Below are positions 61,021-64,000 of a stretch of 64,000 nucleotides of DNA, in pieces. The notes under the pieces were generated by a model, which worked only from the letters and a program-made list of their open reading frames with translations, was not told where the DNA came from and did no database searches. Numbering within the stretch: the first letter of the stretch is position 1; the number at the start of each line of letters is the position of its first letter. The stretch is from Chlamydiota bacterium (GTDB lineage: Bacteria > Chlamydiota > Chlamydiia > Chlamydiales > Rhabdochlamydiaceae): the NCBI GenBank assembly GCA_021772335.1, contig JAJFMD010000006.1, positions 62,001-126,000 on the forward strand. Direction: 5' to 3'. The translations under genes and the position numbers were made by a program.

Positions 61021-62355
61021 GTGAGAAAAATCCTAGCATTCCTATTGACCCTTATTATCACTATTACTTCTGTAGATTTGTATTCTGCAGATATATGCGT
61101 TGTGACTTTAGTGCATGGTGATGAATATACTGAAGTTGTTAAAGAGGGCATAAAGAATAAAGAGGAATATTGCAAAAAGCATGGATATGATTTTGTCTGC
61201 GGAACTGAACATTTAGATCCTACAAGATCAATTGCTTGGAGCAAAATAAAGCTCGTAGAGAAATGTCTTCAGAATAAATCATATAAATGGGTTTTTTGGA
61301 CAGATGCAGATTCATTGATAATGAATCATGGCATAAAGTTAGAAGATTTAATAATAGATGGACGTGATTTTATTTTGTCTACAGTTCATATGAAACAATC
61401 GAAAAAACATATTTTAAACACAGGTGAATTTTTAATAAGAAATTCAAACTGGAGTAAAAAATTTCTGAAGACAATCTATAATAGAGACAGCCCATTGGAT
61501 CATCCTTGGTGGGAACAAAAAGCGATTATCGATGAATACACTGAAAACAAAGATGTTCAAAAGCATTTTTATGTTTATCCTCCTCGCATTTTGAATTCAA
61601 CTGTACTGAATATAAATTATGAGAAGAATCCTTTAAATGTATATAAAGAAGGTGATTTTATTATTCACTTTTATCAGCCTGCGGATAAAAGTAGATTGAA
61701 ATCTTTAATAGAAAAATATTCAAAGATGGTTGTAGATGAACCTACTGCTATAAATTTAAATTCTTATCTTGAAATGCATGGATTTAATCTGATTCCAAAA
61801 CATGGAAAAAATCTTGGCTATTGTACTCTTGCTCAACGAAAACAATTTGCGAAAGTTTTAAATTCATATTCCAATATTAAATCAGTGCTAGAAATCGGAT
61901 TAAATGGTGGTCATAGTGCTCAAACCATTTTAGAACATTTTCCTGATTGTATATTTTACTCATTCGATATAATCCAAATGACGTATACAAATGTAGCTGT
62001 TGAGTATTTTAAAAGAAAATATCGCAACCAGTTTGTGTTTATCGAAGGTAATTCTGAACAAACCATATCTAAATTTTATAAGAAAAATCCGGGATTGAAG
62101 GTTGATTTTATCTATATTGATGGTTCTCATGAATATAAGACAGTTGTTCAAGATATTGAGAATTGTAGATATTTAGCTCATTCATCTACAAAAGTTTGGA
62201 TCGATGATTATAATTTAAAGGATGTAAAAGATGCGGTTGATGAAGCGGTGGCTGAAAATAAACTGATCATTTTAAAAGAGCATACCTCGATTGACTCTAA
62301 TTTTGGTCCTCATACAGGAGTAAGAGTTTGGATTGAAGCGAAATATGTTAATTAG
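61021..62355 (+). CDS. Secreted GT34-like glycosyltransferase with SAM-methyltransferase domain, copy 1
   Basis: A 444-residue protein. I start at GTG 61021, with GGAG seven bases before it, giving a signal peptide RKILAFLLTLIITITSVDLYSA (~2-23). The mature part begins DICVVT. Residues ~50-215 match the GMA12/MNN10 (GT34) fold: AWSKIKLVEKCLQNKSYKWV, FWTDADSLIMN (the D-x-D metal site), and GDFIIHF. Residues ~270-440 form a Methyltransf_24-type SAM domain: VLEIGLNGGHSAQTIL (motif I), DFIYIDGSHEYKTVVQDI and VWIDDYN. So a sugar transferase and a sugar or side-chain methylase in one exported chain. The DNA is visibly more AT-rich than its upstream neighbours. Localisation outside the cytosol is unusual for a nucleotide-sugar enzyme. 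Confidence 0.82.
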   Translation: MRKILAFLLTLIITITSVDLYSADICVVTLVHGDEYTEVVKEGIKNKEEYCKKHGYDFVCGTEHLDPTRSIAWSKIKLVEKCLQNKSYKWVFWTDADSLIMNHGIKLEDLIIDGRDFILSTVHMKQSKKHILNTGEFLIRNSNWSKKFLKTIYNRDSPLDHPWWEQKAIIDEYTENKDVQKHFYVYPPRILNSTVLNINYEKNPLNVYKEGDFIIHFYQPADKSRLKSLIEKYSKMVVDEPTAINLNSYLEMHGFNLIPKHGKNLGYCTLAQRKQFAKVLNSYSNIKSVLEIGLNGGHSAQTILEHFPDCIFYSFDIIQMTYTNVAVEYFKRKYRNQFVFIEGNSEQTISKFYKKNPGLKVDFIYIDGSHEYKTVVQDIENCRYLAHSSTKVWIDDYNLKDVKDAVDEAVAENKLIILKEHTSIDSNFGPHTGVRVWIEAKYVN

Positions 62356-62485
62356 TTTTTTTATCAATTTGAATACAGTTTCATCGAATATTTGAATAAA
62401 TTTTGAAGTGATACATGATTTCTTACTGTAATTTTCATTGTTAAAATAGAGGTTTATTGGAGTGTTTAAATAGAATGAGTATTAG

Positions 62486-63805
62486 ATGAAAACTAAGTTG
62501 AAAATTATTTTCATTTTGATTTTAATTTTACCTGCCATTCTTTTATCTGCGGATATTTGTGTTGTGACAATGGCAATCGGTGAGGAATATCAGAAATCTG
62601 TTGAGCTATCGATGGAAAATAAGCGCGCCTATTGCGCAAAGCATGGGTACGATTTTGTCTGTGAAACAGAAATCCTCGATCCAACACGTAAGATCCCTTG
62701 GAGTAAAATCAAGCTTCTCGAGAGATTGATTGAGGAGGGAAAGTATAAGTGGCTATTCTGGAGTGATGCTGATGCATTATTTATGAATTTTGGCATTAAG
62801 TTAGAAGGATATGTTGATAATAGATACGATTTAATTATTTCAAAAAGCCGGAAAATTCGTTTGAATACTGGCAATTTTTTACTAAAATCCTCTCCTTGGA
62901 GCTTGAAATTTCTTAAGAATGCATATCGTCATTTAGGTCCGATCAAAGGCTTCTGTGGCCTTTGCGACAATCAAGGAATTGCTTATGAACACCGAAAATA
63001 TAGAGATGTAAGAAAACATACTAAACTACTCCCATTTCGTGAACTCAATAGTTGGACTAGGGTTCCACAAATTGGTTATCGCAATACCCATTGGAAAAGA
63101 AATCCTCCTGGATATTTTAAATCAGGGGACTTTATCGTTCACTTTGTCGATTTAAGAGATCGCAAAGAATGGCTTGGTAAACTCCTAAAGATGTTTTCTG
63201 AAAAGGTGATTGATGATCCTTTACAATTTAATCTTAGACATTTTTATGGTATCTATCAAAATGAACTTCATGTTGCTAAAAAGGAATTTGGATTAAAATC
63301 ATTATTTAATTCTTCGGCATTTCATCAATGTTTTTCCAGATTACCCGAATTATTATCAAAGGACCCTAGGAGCATTTTTGTATATGGTGTATCTGACGGC
63401 TTAAATATTGAGTTGCTATCAGGGTGCTTTCCAGACACAAATATTCATGCACTTGCTCTTGTTAAAGATAATCGATTAAACGTGACTCGGGAGTTTTTCA
63501 AAAGACGTCTTTTAAACCGAGTAAGGTTTTTTTATCAGAAAAATGTTCGAGAACTTGTTAAGTCTCAACTAAAATACGATTTCATTCTCATCAATGAGCT
63601 ATCAAGTGCTGAGCAGTATCTCGAAGCGCTACAATTGCTCAAATCTTTTGCTAATAACCAAACAAAACTGATTTTCGATAATGCTCATCTTGATAAGGTT
63701 GAATTGGCTTTAGAGCAATGCACAGATAATCAAGGAATAAAGATCGAGGCAGTACACACTGCGGATTCTGGACAATCTTGGTGCGAAGTTAGTTTCGTGC
63801 CTTAA
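62486..63805 (+). CDS. Secreted GT34-like glycosyltransferase, copy 2 (decayed methyltransferase half)
   Basis: A 439-residue paralogue of copy 1. Signal peptide MKTKLKIIFILILILPAILLSA, then DICVVTMAIGEEYQKSVELS, PWSKIKLLERLIEEGKYKWL, FWSDADALFMNFGIKLE and GDFIVHFVDLRDR; the D-x-D site is intact. The C-terminal half keeps the length and some strands (RSIFVYGVSDGLNIELLSGCF aligned with VLEIGLNGGHSAQTILEHF) but motif I has lost the E-x-G-x-x-G pattern and IDGSHEY has become INELSSAE. So the SAM site looks dead while the transferase half is kept. It starts 131 bases after copy 1. Confidence 0.82.
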   Translation: MKTKLKIIFILILILPAILLSADICVVTMAIGEEYQKSVELSMENKRAYCAKHGYDFVCETEILDPTRKIPWSKIKLLERLIEEGKYKWLFWSDADALFMNFGIKLEGYVDNRYDLIISKSRKIRLNTGNFLLKSSPWSLKFLKNAYRHLGPIKGFCGLCDNQGIAYEHRKYRDVRKHTKLLPFRELNSWTRVPQIGYRNTHWKRNPPGYFKSGDFIVHFVDLRDRKEWLGKLLKMFSEKVIDDPLQFNLRHFYGIYQNELHVAKKEFGLKSLFNSSAFHQCFSRLPELLSKDPRSIFVYGVSDGLNIELLSGCFPDTNIHALALVKDNRLNVTREFFKRRLLNRVRFFYQKNVRELVKSQLKYDFILINELSSAEQYLEALQLLKSFANNQTKLIFDNAHLDKVELALEQCTDNQGIKIEAVHTADSGQSWCEVSFVP

Positions 63806-63902
63806 AGAGCGAAGCTTTTGATAGATTTTAATTGATTGAGTTTCATATCTTCAAACATACTTTAATATTTTATCGACAAGTGCGAACGAAAAGTTGTTAA
63901 CC

Positions 63903-64000
63903 ATGAGGTGTAGCGTGTTCTTAAGATTAACTCTAATTCTATCGGTTTTTCTCCCTTTATTAGCTTTTTCAAGTGATATCTGCGTTGTTACCATGGCAAT
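63903..64000 (+). CDS. Secreted GT34-like glycosyltransferase, copy 3 (runs off the window)
   Basis: Only the first 32 codons lie in the window. They encode MRCSVFLRLTLILSVFLPLLAFSS and then DICVVTMA, i.e. a signal peptide followed by the same mature N-terminus as copies 1 and 2. This shows the array has at least three members. Nothing can be said about the rest. Confidence 0.8.
   Translation, partial: MRCSVFLRLTLILSVFLPLLAFSSDICVVTMA

Overview
The window comes from a member of the Chlamydiota, most likely an amoeba- or animal-associated 'environmental' chlamydia (Parachlamydiales) rather than a Chlamydia species sensu stricto. The evidence is gene order. Four blocks match C. trachomatis order as I remember it: dnaA2-CT274-CT273 followed by rsmH-ftsL-ftsI-murE-amiA (CT275 to CT268); gnd-lepA-ADP/ATP translocase-CT066-like then ytgABCD-dxr-rseP (CT063 to CT072); hrcA-grpE-dnaK (CT394 to CT396); and serS-CT728-P-type ATPase (CT729 to CT727). 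A nucleotide transporter, a YtgC permease-repressor fusion and a fused alpha/beta 2-oxoacid dehydrogenase E1 also point to chlamydiae. Large NAD-glutamate dehydrogenase, mraZ and lineage-specific effector-like families point away from the classical pathogens. I cannot name the species.

Layout. 1-1709: 5' part of dnaA, a TPR protein and a CT273-like protein. 1779-10806: eleven consecutive minus-strand genes carrying 14 copies of one unrecognised domain (marks: LGG, IPQN, TEISIS, VIF-KR, GPF/SPF). This array sits inside an otherwise conserved chlamydial block. 11096-17142: division and cell-wall cluster mraZ-rsmH-ftsL-ftsI-murE-amiA; rsmH carries a frameshift at a poly-T tract. 17144-24219: tRNA-Arg, gnd, an Inc-like protein, lepA, nucleotide translocase, CT066-like. 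24655-32954: mrp-like ATPase, DUF971 protein, the Ytg metal ABC transporter, dxr, rseP. 33086-36294: three tandem F-box proteins. 36447-40166: dnaK, grpE, hrcA and a CIRCE operator. 40202-46074: giant glutamate dehydrogenase and an inverse-autotransporter-like beta-helix surface protein. 46291-51397: a DevBCA/TolC-type tripartite ABC exporter plus a SpoU methyltransferase. 51464-57009: serS, VIT1-like protein, metal P-type ATPase and an unknown protein. 57228-60383: UPF0158-like protein and the E1 fusion. 61021-64000: at least three tandem secreted GT34-like glycosyltransferases.

Most interesting points. (1) The protein at 18843-19769 combines an Inc-type double membrane segment, a coiled coil, a polyproline stretch, a WH2-like motif, a C-helix-like segment and a terminal acidic tail with a Trp. 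This is the order of a WASP/WAVE Arp2/3 activator and suggests a membrane-anchored actin nucleation-promoting effector. (2) The 14-domain array and the C-terminal halves of the three F-box proteins appear to share one domain, so the array may be a substrate- or target-binding module that the F-box versions couple to host SCF ubiquitin ligase. (3) The tandem signal-peptide-bearing glycosyltransferases carry a methyltransferase-like C-terminal half that is intact in one copy and decayed in the next. These three are inferences from sequence pattern only.
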